Shown here one piece after another: positions 11,934 to 22,335 of a stretch of 64,000 nucleotides of DNA. The translations under genes and the position numbers were made by a program. The notes beneath the pieces were generated by a model. The model worked only from the letters and a program-made list of their open reading frames with translations. It was not told where the DNA came from and made no database searches. Source of the stretch: Alentia gelatinosa (Eukaryota; Annelida; Polychaeta; Phyllodocida; Polynoidae); the NCBI GenBank assembly GCA_950022655.1, contig OX465584.1, forward strand, positions 45,490,723 through 45,554,722, in the 5' to 3' direction. Position 1 is the stretch's first letter. Each line of letters opens with the position of its first letter.

Positions 11934-12913
11934 ACAAATTGACCTACTTCCCGGTGTCGCGAGTGGTTATATGCCGGTGTAAAGTTCCCGTGTGCACCAT
12001 AATGTGCCAAATATTTATACACGTAAGGAGAGGGTTGGCCTGCCGGGAGTTGGCTCCTGGCGATTATCCATTTAGCAAGGGGTGGGAAATAGATAGCGGC
12101 TTTTAGGAAATAGGAGCGTGAGAGGGGAGGAAATACCTGAATAATGCATTTTGTTGAGTCATATGAACTTCAGAAACACTGGTTTTGGAACATTTTAATA
12201 AGTTACTGGTCTAGTGGCACTTTAAGAATTTGTTCATTTCATTTTCGAAAGTATTGACATTGGTTCTATGAACAAGTATAGATTAAATTTCTCTATACTC
12301 GTTGGATCTATTGGTAACACAAACGATTATGATGAACTAAATATATAAATGCCCATCATACGTCTGGGTTGATCTTCAACTCGTGTCATCTCCATCTGAT
12401 TCGTTAATGTATGTAGAGAACATACAGCACAGGCTATACTCATTGTAGCAATTGTAGTTCTCATGGTAGACCATGTAATTCTTCACTCCGACCCTTTCAT
12501 CAAGTGTGTATAATAACGGCGACTTATTCATTAATTCTTGTTTGTCTCCTAGGTGAACATGGTTCATTCAGTCAACCAGTCTTCATTGATATTACAACTT
12601 ATTTCCATAGCAGACATGGCCCCTAGTCGTGAATATGTATAAGCAATCTCTCTGTCCCGACTAACAGCCTTGGGACGTCCACAGGCGTTTGACAATACTT
12701 ATGAGACTAGAATAGCAGTCGTCATACCGCAAGATCCTCTGCTTACCAATCAGGAAAGATCACCCATCAAAACAAATATCCTCACCACGAATCCTCCGTA
12801 TAATACGATATTGGAGAAGAGGAGACGTCCAGCTTTTTCCCCTTGTGAGATTAGCATAATTCAGTATCGGATTCGGTGCGAGAGCTGCTTAGCCCTGGCT
12901 GAGCCGAGTCGAG
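11934..12913. other. No gene seen
   Basis: The 93-codon frame at 12670-12951 and the overlapping minus-strand frame show no recognisable domain. Confidence 0.35.
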
Positions 12914-13019
12914 TTTCCCGCGTCTGGGCTGAAGTGGCCATGGATGGATGAAAGTCGTCTGCTAATTTTGCCGCGCGCGGGAAAATGATATACGATTCAG
13001 AGATGGACAAGATGGCTGC
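12914..13019. promoter_or_regulatory. Candidate promoter with E2F-like and YY1-like motifs
   Basis: TTTCCCGC lies at 12914-12921. A near-palindrome at 12966-12985 carries TTTTGCCGCGCG and, on the other strand, TTTTCCCGCGCG, the E2F consensus. GACAAGATGGCTGC (13006-13019) is YY1-like and contains an ATG in a strong context. The patch is CpG-rich. A short plus-strand first exon beginning at the ATG codons at 13003 or 13011 is possible but unproven. Confidence 0.3.
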
Positions 13020-13470
13020 AGGAGGATTAAACTTGTGGGTATTCAGTGAATAACATAAAGGACGTGCTGTATGAGAGGAAGTCTCGTAGTCCTGAGACTT
13101 CTGTTTACTTAGCGATTGCTGAGTTCCTGCAGACACGCACTTGGATGACATATAGAGGTCCGTACTATAGGGTAGGAGTACTGAATGGTGATGATTTCTC
13201 AAGAGGACACGTGCCCCTATTTATATAGAACTGGATTGAGAATCGTATAAATACACAGTTCTCCACAAATTTAGATGCGCCGCATTCGTCATCGAGGCGA
13301 AGCCAATTGACGATTATGGTGCATCCAAAAATAAGTGGAGTATTGTGTATTTATATGATTCGAGTGTGGTTCTGGGTTTATCTCATCCCTTTCACTGACA
13401 TTAAATAGCATCACAATATCAGAATAATTCGAATTACTTTGCAAATCCAGTTGGTTAATAGTGTATGATA
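13020..13470. other. No gene seen
   Basis: Nothing recognisable apart from chance frames. Confidence 0.35.
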
Positions 13471-13842
13471 TCATCTCACATTCATTCAGCCATGGCCATG
13501 GCGTAGCATTTTCACTTATCCTGGGTGATCGTTAAGTATTTTTTTCTAACGTTATTCCTGTGTCTAAACTTGTACCAGGGGTGAGATAAATACTGGAATC
13601 AAAATGATGAGATCTATGATGCGTGCATGCATTTGACCTGTGGGCCTGTGTTAGTTAAAAAATGATTTCCTCACTGGTCTGTGGGTTTCTCCGCGTCCCA
13701 ATGGGGTATGGGAGAGATTAGTTTATCTCACCCCTGGTACAAGCTTCGCCATAGAAGGAACATTAGGAAAATATACTCAACGATCACCCCCGTAAAAAGA
13801 CAATACTACACCACGGCCGTGGCGTAGTGAATGTGAGATGAC
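13471..13842. mobile_element. Foldback (MITE-like) element with ~123-bp inverted arms
   Basis: The left arm (13471-13594) and right arm (13722-13842) align as inverted repeats along their full length. Shared segments include TCATCTCACATTCA at the outside, CCAYGGCCRTGG near it, GGTGATCGTTRAGTAT in the middle, and CTTGTACCAGGGGTGAGATAAA at the inner end. The loop is about 127 bp with no ORF. Related GGGGTGAGATAAA ends recur at 13909 and 57965. Confidence 0.8.
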
Positions 13843-13982
13843 GTCATGTGGATTTGCTAGGTATATTCATACTATTCTGATAGTCTGATACTATCTAATA
13901 TCATAGAAAGGGGTGAGATAAATCCATTTAATTCTCCAGAGGAAATCTTTTTATTGTTGCGTTACTTACGTTCTATGTAATC

Positions 13983-14269
13983 CTAAGGCCCGGCGTCCAC
14001 CTACTACGATAGAAATTTAGACCTACCGATATGGCTCCGATACAAAAAGCAAATATCGGAGACATATCGGGAAGGTGCGAAATCGTAGACATATTTCTAG
14101 ACATGCCAATCCAGCACGCATTGTATGGGGTTTTATCGGTGTCTAATCACAGAGACGTGGTCAACTGCCCCGATATTAGGTGACCTTCCGACGCGATTTT
14201 GACTTTTTTTAGGAGGTGCTTCGTAAACCATATCGGAGCCATATCGAAGTAGATGGACGCGGGCCTTAG
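13983..14269. mobile_element. TIR element (MITE) with CTAAGGCCCG termini
   Basis: The left end CTAAGGCCCGGCGTCCACC is mirrored by the right end, whose reverse complement is CTAAGGCCCGCGTCCATC, with further inverted similarity for about 28 bp. No coding capacity. A clean target duplication is not visible. The right part is repeated in the downstream tandem duplication. Confidence 0.75.
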
Positions 14270-14545
14270 TCCTTCACTCAGACTAAATGCTATTAAGGTC
14301 ATCAATGGTTATAAATGTACTTGAAGTATAATGGAGCCGACCGATAAGTCTGTCCATATTTACCAATCCAAAGAAAGATAGCTAGATCTGTGGTTATATC
14401 GATGAACAAGAATTTGGAAGGTATGGCATGGTACTTCTGCAATGGGTTAAAGCATGCAGAGTATAAGAATTTGGATGAATTATAAGCAAAATATAGGTAA
14501 GATATCAAAACATATTTCAATGAATGAGACAAATAATAGAGAGTC
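14204..14545. repeat. 342-bp tandem duplication, unit 1
   Basis: Identical by eye over its whole length to 14546-14887. It starts at a run of seven T, inside the TIR element at 13983-14269. Open frames in both units are copies of each other and show no domain. Confidence 0.97.
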
Positions 14546-14887
14546 TTTTTTTAGGAGGTGCTTCGTAAACCATATCGGAGCCATATCGAAGTAGATGGAC
14601 GCGGGCCTTAGTCCTTCACTCAGACTAAATGCTATTAAGGTCATCAATGGTTATAAATGTACTTGAAGTATAATGGAGCCGACCGATAAGTCTGTCCATA
14701 TTTACCAATCCAAAGAAAGATAGCTAGATCTGTGGTTATATCGATGAACAAGAATTTGGAAGGTATGGCATGGTACTTCTGCAATGGGTTAAAGCATGCA
14801 GAGTATAAGAATTTGGATGAATTATAAGCAAAATATAGGTAAGATATCAAAACATATTTCAATGAATGAGACAAATAATAGAGAGTC
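14546..14887. repeat. 342-bp tandem duplication, unit 2
   Basis: Exact repeat of 14204-14545, head to tail. The breakpoint has at most a base of microhomology (C at 14203 and 14545). Complete identity points to a very recent duplication or an assembly artefact. Confidence 0.97.
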
Positions 14888-15630
14888 ATCACTATGCTAC
14901 CAACACAACGCTTCTGAGTAAGCCTAACTGCCTCATCATGTACAAACCTGATAAACACTGACCATATTTCTATGAATTATATTAACCTTAATTTCATACC
15001 AAATTAAATATTTCCATCGGGAACATTTCGATTCTGGTGTACGACGTTCACCCTTGTAGAAACCTGGACACATCTGGTCTACACTCATTTCAAATAGGTT
15101 TTTATCCCTTTGAGGTGGAAGACCTCGAGGAGCCAGGCTCTGTTATTCTTTTATGCTATTATGATGATAAAGGTCGGGACTAACCCTAAATTACTATACC
15201 TAACCTGATTGAGGGCACGCATATGAGTCGACAGGACACAATGGAAATAGGCTATTACGCTGATAATAGAATGACCATTTTGGCTGCATGTTGTGCTATA
15301 TGCGTTGTTCAAGGGAATCTGATCAGGCCTGTGGGGACTGGATACCGTTATAATAGAAGGACAGGGTCACGCATCCAGCTATAAATAAAAACAGAGCGAC
15401 GTGGGAGATCAAATGAACAAAAAGTTCTGAAAAAAAAAAACAAATGAAAAAGGTCAAACGAGCAGACTCGTTACGAGTGGACGCAGAGTCATTTCCAGCA
15501 AAGTGAATACTGAATGGGAGGGTCCCTCGGGTCAACTGTCGAACGACCTCACAAAAGAGAGGCCAGGGGGAGTGGCATGGGGCGGAGGGCGGGTGGGTTA
15601 GATGGGTTGGGCTGGGTATACTCGGATCAC
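14888..15630. other. No gene seen
   Basis: No exon, RNA gene or repeat recognised. Confidence 0.35.
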
Positions 15631-15718
15631 CACGTGGGGTTATTTTTACTCGTGAACCTGAACCACCTGAGCCGTGCGCGGGTCAGACCACGTGATGGGT
15701 CATGTGACAGGCCACGTG
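15631..15718. promoter_or_regulatory. E-box cluster
   Basis: CACGTG at 15631-15636, 15689-15694 and 15713-15718, plus CATGTG at 15701-15706, in a GC-rich patch (about 15500-15860). Downstream, ACGTCACTTCCGGTGAC (about 15737) adds ETS-like and CRE-like sites. Enhancer or promoter function is inference. Confidence 0.35.
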
Positions 15719-16280
15719 ACAGGCCCGTGCCTCATACGTCACTTCCGGTGACACAGGGGGATGGTATTGCGTGGCCGGGCGATTGACTCCCGGCGTTAAA
15801 ACGGCCCGTGTCGCCAGGGGTCACTGCGAGTGGGGGACGAGGTAGGGGAGCGGGGCAGGTTTCACAGACAGGAAGGCAAACCCTGAACGTTTTTGTTTTG
15901 TGCTGAAAATGCTCCTGTCCAGTCTGTCCAGTCTGTGGAGTATGAAGTCACGTAAAACAGATATGTAAGATACTCCGTTCAGTACGGGTTCCCAATGTTA
16001 ATCTTTCCCTGCGCACCCAGTTCCCCTACTCAGCATTACACGGCAGGCACTGCCTGTATAAACGACCGTGCTACAGTAGGCACCTTTTTGGTAAAATAGC
16101 AATGTCACGTGATATGTCATGTGATTTAAGTAATTTACCGTGGTAGCTGATGATCTTTTCTTATACCATATCAAAGGTCGATATGGCGTTTTGACTATAT
16201 ATGTCAAAATTTCTTTCAATTCAAATAATCATTTTTTTATTTATCGAATTTTGTTTATAAGTATCAATGATGCCTCTATG
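15719..16280. other. No gene seen
   Basis: GC-rich to about 15860, then AT-rich. No exon recognised. Confidence 0.35.
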
Positions 16281-16385
16281 ATGCCTGGAGGTATCATGCT
16301 GCGGTAGTCAGGGGAATGCCTGGAGGCATCATCCTGCTGTAGCCAGGGGAATGCCTGAAGGCATCATGCTGCAGTTAAAGGGTTC
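16281..16385. repeat. 35-bp palindromic tandem repeat, three copies
   Basis: Units start at 16281, 16316 and 16351. Each holds ATGCCTGRAGGYATCAT, a short hairpin, followed by a GCTGYNGTAG-like spacer and CAGGGGA. The last unit ends in TTAAAGGGTT. The same unit design and end recur at 51914-52016, and a similar two-copy form at 51244-51311. Confidence 0.9.
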
Positions 16386-16700
16386 TCTCTATGGAGGAAA
16401 ATAGCAGGGGAAAGATAAATGGCTATACATGCATGTACCTCTCTCTTATGCGGTTGGCTCTTCTTGTCAACACTCCTTTCAGTGTTTAACCCCTGATCAA
16501 AATCCTACAAAACAGGGTAACCACATGAGAAGATACTGTCTTTTATCTATAGCGATACTATAGGTTTTATAAATTTTGAGAATTTCTGCCAAAGGCACAT
16601 CACTGTAACTGAGAGGGTAGAGGATGATTTTACAGCGTCACCGCGTTTAATAACAACAGTCTACGTCAAGCGTCGCCCGTCAGTGATAAACCCGCAGTTT
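16386..16700. other. No gene seen
   Basis: No feature recognised. Confidence 0.35.
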
Positions 16701-16829
16701 GACATCACGTCAGTAACGTCATAAGCCCCAACCCTGAATGACACGACATACGTCACGTCTGATGACGCGGGGTCACGTGATAGCCCCGACGTAGGGTCTC
16801 GTGATCACGTCAGGACGTGGGTCATGTGA
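16701..16829. promoter_or_regulatory. CRE-like and E-box cluster
   Basis: Repeated ACGTCA or TGACG steps (ATCACGTCAG, TAACGTCATA, TACGTCACG, TGATGACGCG, ATCACGTCAG) together with GGTCACGTGATA and TCATGTGAC lie within about 130 bp of CpG-rich sequence. This suggests a bZIP/bHLH-bound regulatory element; function is inferred only. Confidence 0.35.
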
Positions 16830-16895
16830 CAAGCTGTCTTCAGAGCGGGAGATCAGGAAGTTGGATGCTGGTGGCCTCCTCAAGACGAACTCCTT

Positions 16896-17420
16896 ACCCG
16901 GCGTTTACACGAGACGACTGAAAACACGACGATTGTAGATCGTCTTGGGAAAAATCGTGAGTTGGTGATTGCCGAGAAATGTTACAAGCGCTTATAAATT
17001 TTGTATATAAAGGAATGTATTACTTCCTGGTCTTCACCTAAGCCGGCGTTCACACTCGATAAATATGGACGATGATTCTTGAAGGTTAACCCTGCCTAAA
17101 CTACAGCTGAATGAATTTTTCCCCTCTAGAAAATCGCAGGTAAAAAAGGGTTAAATATAAAATTGTGCTTTTCGAAAAAAAGGCGAGATGGTTAACGACT
17201 GAGCATTTACAGACTCGTCAGGTGTCAAGACGATTAATTCGAGCTGTTTTGAAATAGTCGTCAGCATAATCGTCAGGTGGTGCCAAATTGCGTTATTTGT
17301 GGTCGTCGCTCATTTGGCATTTAAACCAGGCGATTTCTAGTCATCGACGACAGCAAAGTCGTCAGGTGGTGCTAAATTAAAGAATCGTTGCCTGTGATCG
17401 TTTAGCGTGAGCGGAGGGTG
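16896..17420. mobile_element. MITE-like repeat with ACCCGGCGTTTACAC terminus
   Basis: The first 50 bp (ACCCGGCGTTTACACGAG, ACGACTG and a following CGACGATTGTAGATCGTC) match 58587-58640 closely. A second start-like segment GCCGGCGTTCACACTCGA is at 17043. GTCGTCAGGTGGTGC-type motifs recur at about 17272 and 17360, and similar sequence appears at 58646. The right end is not defined; GCGTGAGCGGAGGGT near 17415 could be the inverted terminus. Confidence 0.5.
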
Positions 17421-19437
17421 ACACAGCTGAAGTAAAACTCCCTATCACGATATGCCACCAGGTAATTTTTACTATTTGCACGACCTGAATATCAAAGTGC
17501 ACGCGAAAAGATTGCTTTCATTATATACTCCTTTGTTGATATGTCGAAGTTGAAGCTATGAAGTTTATAAAGTCAATGATAGTCTACTTATTCTTGTATG
17601 AAAACATATATCATGAAAGGAATCTCTGAAATTGAATTAATGTTTGCGTGTGGAACACTTTTGTTTTGGTGTCTCATGTGACTGAAAGTATACCCTAGAA
17701 CACCCAACCCCTTCTCTGTAAGTAGTATATACAAACTTGTATTTTCTCGTGGCCAATACTGATCAAAGTTTTAACTCGTATTCAAAACCGTCGACAAGTA
17801 CCTACCAATAAATTCTCGATAGAGGAGGTGTGTACTATTCTAGGAAGAATTGAGAAAATGAGGTAAATATAATACGATTCATACGCTAGTTATTCAAATG
17901 ATCTATACCATCCTTAACCCTTTACTGTTCTTCTGAAAATTAAAGAAGAAAAATATAGATGGATACTCGAACACCTACACTCACTCTCCCGACCCTTCTG
18001 CTCTCACTCCCTTCCACCCGGACCGTTTTAACCGGACCCCAACTAGGACTTCCCTGATCAATTTGTAACCGACCCCTCCCATTTAACTCAGCCACAATAG
18101 CTCAACTATGGCCGGCGAGCGATAATACAATATATGGTATCTGCGTGTACCTTGTGGGAGGGCGGGAGAAAGGTGTACGCGTGTGTGAATGGGAGGGACG
18201 AGGGAGGGGAGTCACTCACGGTGACACCTGCTCGCGATTCGCTCAGGAGCTGCTCACGAAGTGATGGACAATTAATGAAACCTTATCAGGGTGGGTCCGG
18301 CTGTAAACAATGAGAGTCAGTGGTCACGACGTGTGGATGGTGGGTGGGGTGTGGTGGTACGAGGTGGGAGGGGGCAGCTTGAGCTAGGTTACTGTGTGTG
18401 TGATGGAGGGGCAATGCTGTCATTAGGGGCTACTGACCTACTCTGCCGAGTCACTCTGGTATCACTGGAGCTACTCCTCCGCTGACTGGCTCACCCGTGA
18501 CCCACATGTTGACCTAGTTATTATCAGTGAGCCGCTCATATCAGAGTGAGACCGTGTATGTATGTTTTTCCTACAGTACGACACAAGATTACAAATAGTG
18601 GGCTCCCTGGTGTACCCATCAAGTTAAATGTACCGCCATGCACAGTATATAGATTATTAGGTGTTGCATCATGGTTTTGTGCTGTTTTCCATTTACAGAA
18701 ATATGTTTTATGACACAACATTTCGTGGGTTGTTCCACATATTCAGGTGCGTCTCCTCTACCCATTGAAGTTTATTTAGTGTTACTGAATTAATAAAGTT
18801 CGCCATACATGTACTTTTAAACCCTTAATCGTTGATAATTGGTGACTTGCTTTTAATGATAACTTGATAAGTTCATACCTTTCTAAATCATCAATTTACG
18901 TTCTAAGAATCCATATACATTTTCTCTTAAATTTCTTTTCTATTTAACACATACTTAGTATATATTCATTGACGGCATGCACATCATCAGAGCTGTTCCA
19001 CAAATGGTCTGACATTATTCCAACTGACCCACCTTAGCCTACATCACTATATACACTAAATAAATCTGCCTTTTCATATTTGTGTCGCATAGTGGTTTCG
19101 GTGTCACACTAAGTCCACACGTCTTGGCGGGTCGCGTTGTCTCCCCTCCTCTCCCTCCCCCTGACCGCTTTACTACTCCCCAGCCCCACCTCTCACAATA
19201 CACATGCCGCACGCAGAGCGCGCTCAGATGCACGCGCCTGCATGCACGTACTGTGAGGAGCACTGAGAGCATGTCCTTATTGTCATCACTCCTCCAGCCG
19301 CTCGCAGGGGCCTTGTTTTATGTCATAATCTAACGTCAGGCTCCTTCTTCCGGCTGACGCCAACGGGCCATATTAACGCGTGCTTTCTCGTCCTCCCCGA
19401 ATAGCTCTGTACGCGTAAATACTGGGTATAATACATT
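17421..19437. other. No gene seen
   Basis: Contains a GC-rich patch at 18140-18500 and a CpG-containing patch at 19100-19260 with chance frames on both strands. No exon is supported. Confidence 0.35.
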
Positions 19438-19602
19438 TATTATCTACCTAATATAAAGTGTCCATAGAAAACACATAGGGACTATGTATGGATATACCCG
19501 GCGTATGTGGATACGTTGTATGCGCCGGGGCGCGCATACGGAAAAATAGTGCACAACTAAAACGAACTACTATCGCATACCATCTGTCGGGAAAAGGTGG
19601 TT
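19438..19602 (+). repeat. Dispersed repeat, copy 1 (inverted copy at 47718-47908)
   Basis: It shares long blocks with the reverse complement of 47718-47908, for example AAAACACATAGGGA, ACGGAAAAA and ATAGTGC. The centre (19498-19528) forms an 11-bp stem with a 9-nt loop. No ORF. The nature of the element is unknown. Confidence 0.8.
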
Positions 19603-20885
19603 AATAAATGCAATACAGACTGTATTTTCTGATAAACGCGGTTGTTAACTCTATTGGCTCTGCGCAATATCCTCGCATGCGCTCAGATATTGTTACGCGT
19701 CAACTCCTCGGAGCATACGACCGCTTGTATCTGAAACCTGTCAATATTGTGCATGTATTGATGGGACAATAAATCACTGCTGCGCTATGTGTCTCTGTGC
19801 ATTTGTCCGGTCTGTCCACTGAAGGATATGCAAACTAGTTAAAAACTATGTTCATGTACGTGTACATCAAATATCTTGTTAAGGTTACCACTAAAATCTG
19901 GAAAGCTACATGTATGTGTCTGGAGCACCTTATTCTGAAAGATGCATGGATAACTCAGCTTCGCAATAGTGATACCGATTGTAGATCGGGCCTGCCATTG
20001 ACGGACAGTAGCTCAGTATTAATGCACATATTATTTGCCATTGCATTCAGGAGATCAAAGATATATGATTTTAATAGTTTACAGTAAAAATTGGTTGATA
20101 TCTCGGATAGTATATAAGACAAGGTCAAACTATATATCACAACCAGGAGTGGTGACAATAGACCTCCGAGGTGTGTGGTCAAACTGTGGTCAGTGCGCTT
20201 TCAGGGGAATGGCCCAGGGCTAATGATTACGGTCCTTGATCAGTTGAGACCGGGTTTAATGAGGGGTGAAACCACATTGACCCTTTCAGCACCTCTCCTA
20301 ACTGCCATCTCACTTCACGTGTCAGCGTCAGAGAGGACAGCAAGATAATGACATGATATTCTAATTTCGGCCAATCATGTAAGTCTCTGGTGTTAAACTC
20401 GATGCATATATAAAAGGGAGGTGGCATGTTTTTGGAATGCTTGATTTCCTCTTTACGTGATGAAATTAATTCTAGAACATTACCCTCGGCCATGGGAGTA
20501 CCCCACATGGGGATTGACTCTTTCTCTCGTTTTAATTTGCCCCGTATGGGACATTACTTCCCAGCAGTCGTATCACCCCTGTGGGTATTTTAACTCATCC
20601 CAACGCTGCTCGTTTACGCTCCTGCCTTGTTATAATCTAATAAAGTCTCTTATGTTGAAATACGTGATTAAAAACGTATTAACTCATATATCACCATACA
20701 CAAAAGTAACACTACATATGTATACAGAAATATTGGGACCTTTGAATTCAGGAGATATCAAAATTCACGGTCATCCACCGAAAGAAGAGCATCCATGGAC
20801 CATTAAACCACATATATTTGTAAAACGTATCCTGGATCTAGATACAAAAGGACCACAAAACCAATGTGTAAGGCAATAGATTGCA
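19603..20885. other. No recognised gene
   Basis: A 140-codon plus-strand frame at 20457-20879 is the longest here, but it shows no domain, no clear splice sites and mixed composition. I treat it as chance. Confidence 0.3.
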
Positions 20886-21286
20886 GTGATGCTTATTAAG
20901 AGAAAAACTCGCCGTTCTGTGTGCCTAACGCGGCGAGAGCCCTTTCCCGGACACGGCGCGTGTCGAGCACTCTTCACAGAGGAGCCGCTCGGAGCTGCTC
21001 GGATGTTTGGATCATTACGGCGTGGAGACGCGTTTGACCTGAGGGCTGAGCTGCATGGACGTGCGTTCTCTATTGTCAGAACACCGTCTAGCACGGGAGA
21101 TAAGCGGACAGAGCAGCTCCTTCACGCTGAACTCACGTGTGAGCTCCTCACCCCACACAAAACTCTCATTGTAGTGAGCAACAAAAGGTGCCACTTCCCG
21201 GAGAGGTCTCCTCTCCTACTGTGTTCCACACTCTATACTCGAGGTCTAGGAGCAGCCATTTAATATGGCGAGTGAGGTGGGTATCC
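20886..21286 (+). promoter_or_regulatory. CpG-rich patch ending in ATGGCGAG; possible promoter and first coding exon
   Basis: GC- and CpG-rich sequence runs from about 20910 to 21260, unlike the AT-rich flanks, and stays open in one plus frame. It ends with TTTAATATGGCGAGTGAG followed by GTGGGT. The ATG has A at -3 and G at +4, overlaps a YY1-like AATATGGCG, and GAG|GTGGGT could be a splice donor after four codons (Met-Ala-Ser-Glu). No downstream exon is identified. Confidence 0.25.
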
Positions 21287-22284
21287 TGTGCTTGTAAAAG
21301 ATGTGACAACCTATTGAGAAGGTCCTTAAAACTAGTGTGTTTCCAACATTAATACCCTTTAGTATTTCTAGTATAGTTCTAACTCACTCATTTTTGTTCA
21401 ATGGAGGAGGCGAGAAGGGTGGAGATATGCGAGACGGTCTTATCATTCCTTATATGCCCAGTGAAAAGTTACCAAATTGGTTTAGTATATGGCATATCTA
21501 ATCGTGGGGGCGTTCTTGTCTAATTTGTCTTCTTTGAACCCTTCTTCATTCCCGAACAGGAGGGTAGCCTATAGTTTCTTGTCTAACACAAACTCATATC
21601 CAGGATGAAAAAATAATACTTCTTATCGTGATGTTGATATATGACGACCGATGATATGAAGTCACTCTCTAATAATTTGATTAAAATCGCATGCCACTAG
21701 TAATTTCCTGAATATCTCGGATATTTTACTAGATCAGGAGACATATATGGTAGATATGTCGACACCGCAAAAATCGTCTATTTCCTTGTTGGTCTTACTT
21801 AAATACGGAAGTCTAGCTCACTATATATGCATCATGGGTGTCGATTATCATTCAAACTCAAAATAGTCACCATGATCTCTTATATTGCAATTACCAGTAT
21901 TAGATTATTGCCTTTCGTGATGGTTAGTTCTAATTAATGGGCAGAACTCGCTGAATCGACTATGATTGGTTCTGAGAATCAGAAATCAAAGCCTACTCTC
22001 TGAAATAGGGGCCGATGCGGGATACAACTGTTTTACAACTAGTTTTATCCTGAACCAGATCCGGTGCCATTTTAAAGCGGGTTAATTCACTTCCGCGCTA
22101 ATCACCGACGTGTTTAACCTCCTTCTTCTGATTCTCCCCCCTCCCGGCTCGAATAATGAGCGCTCCATTTAAGGGCGCAGTGCAGTAATTAACGCAAAAT
22201 GCCTGTCACGTGGTGAGGCAATAGTGGCGCCCTCTTCCGAGAAGTGTCATTGAACCTTGATCTGACACCGCCTGGCGCGTTAGG
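21287..22284. other. No gene seen
   Basis: AT-rich to about 22060, then CpG-richer. Nothing coding recognised. Confidence 0.35.
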
Positions 22285-22335
22285 TTACGTCACGCCGGTA
22301 TTGTTATGACGTAACAATGAGGAGGAGTGACGTCA
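22285..22335. promoter_or_regulatory. Three CRE-type sites
   Basis: TTACGTCA (22285-22292), TGACGTAA (22307-22314, inside a palindrome) and TGACGTCA (22328-22335) within 51 bp. GGCGCCCTCT at about 22228 upstream resembles a CTCF half-motif on the minus strand. Confidence 0.4.

Noticed and set aside
14302..14958. Two near-identical minus-strand ORFs
   Set aside because: They are duplicate translations of the 342-bp tandem duplication and not a gene pair.
20457..20879. 140-codon plus-strand ORF
   Set aside because: No domain, no coding-like composition, no convincing splice sites. It could be chance in 64 kb of six frames.
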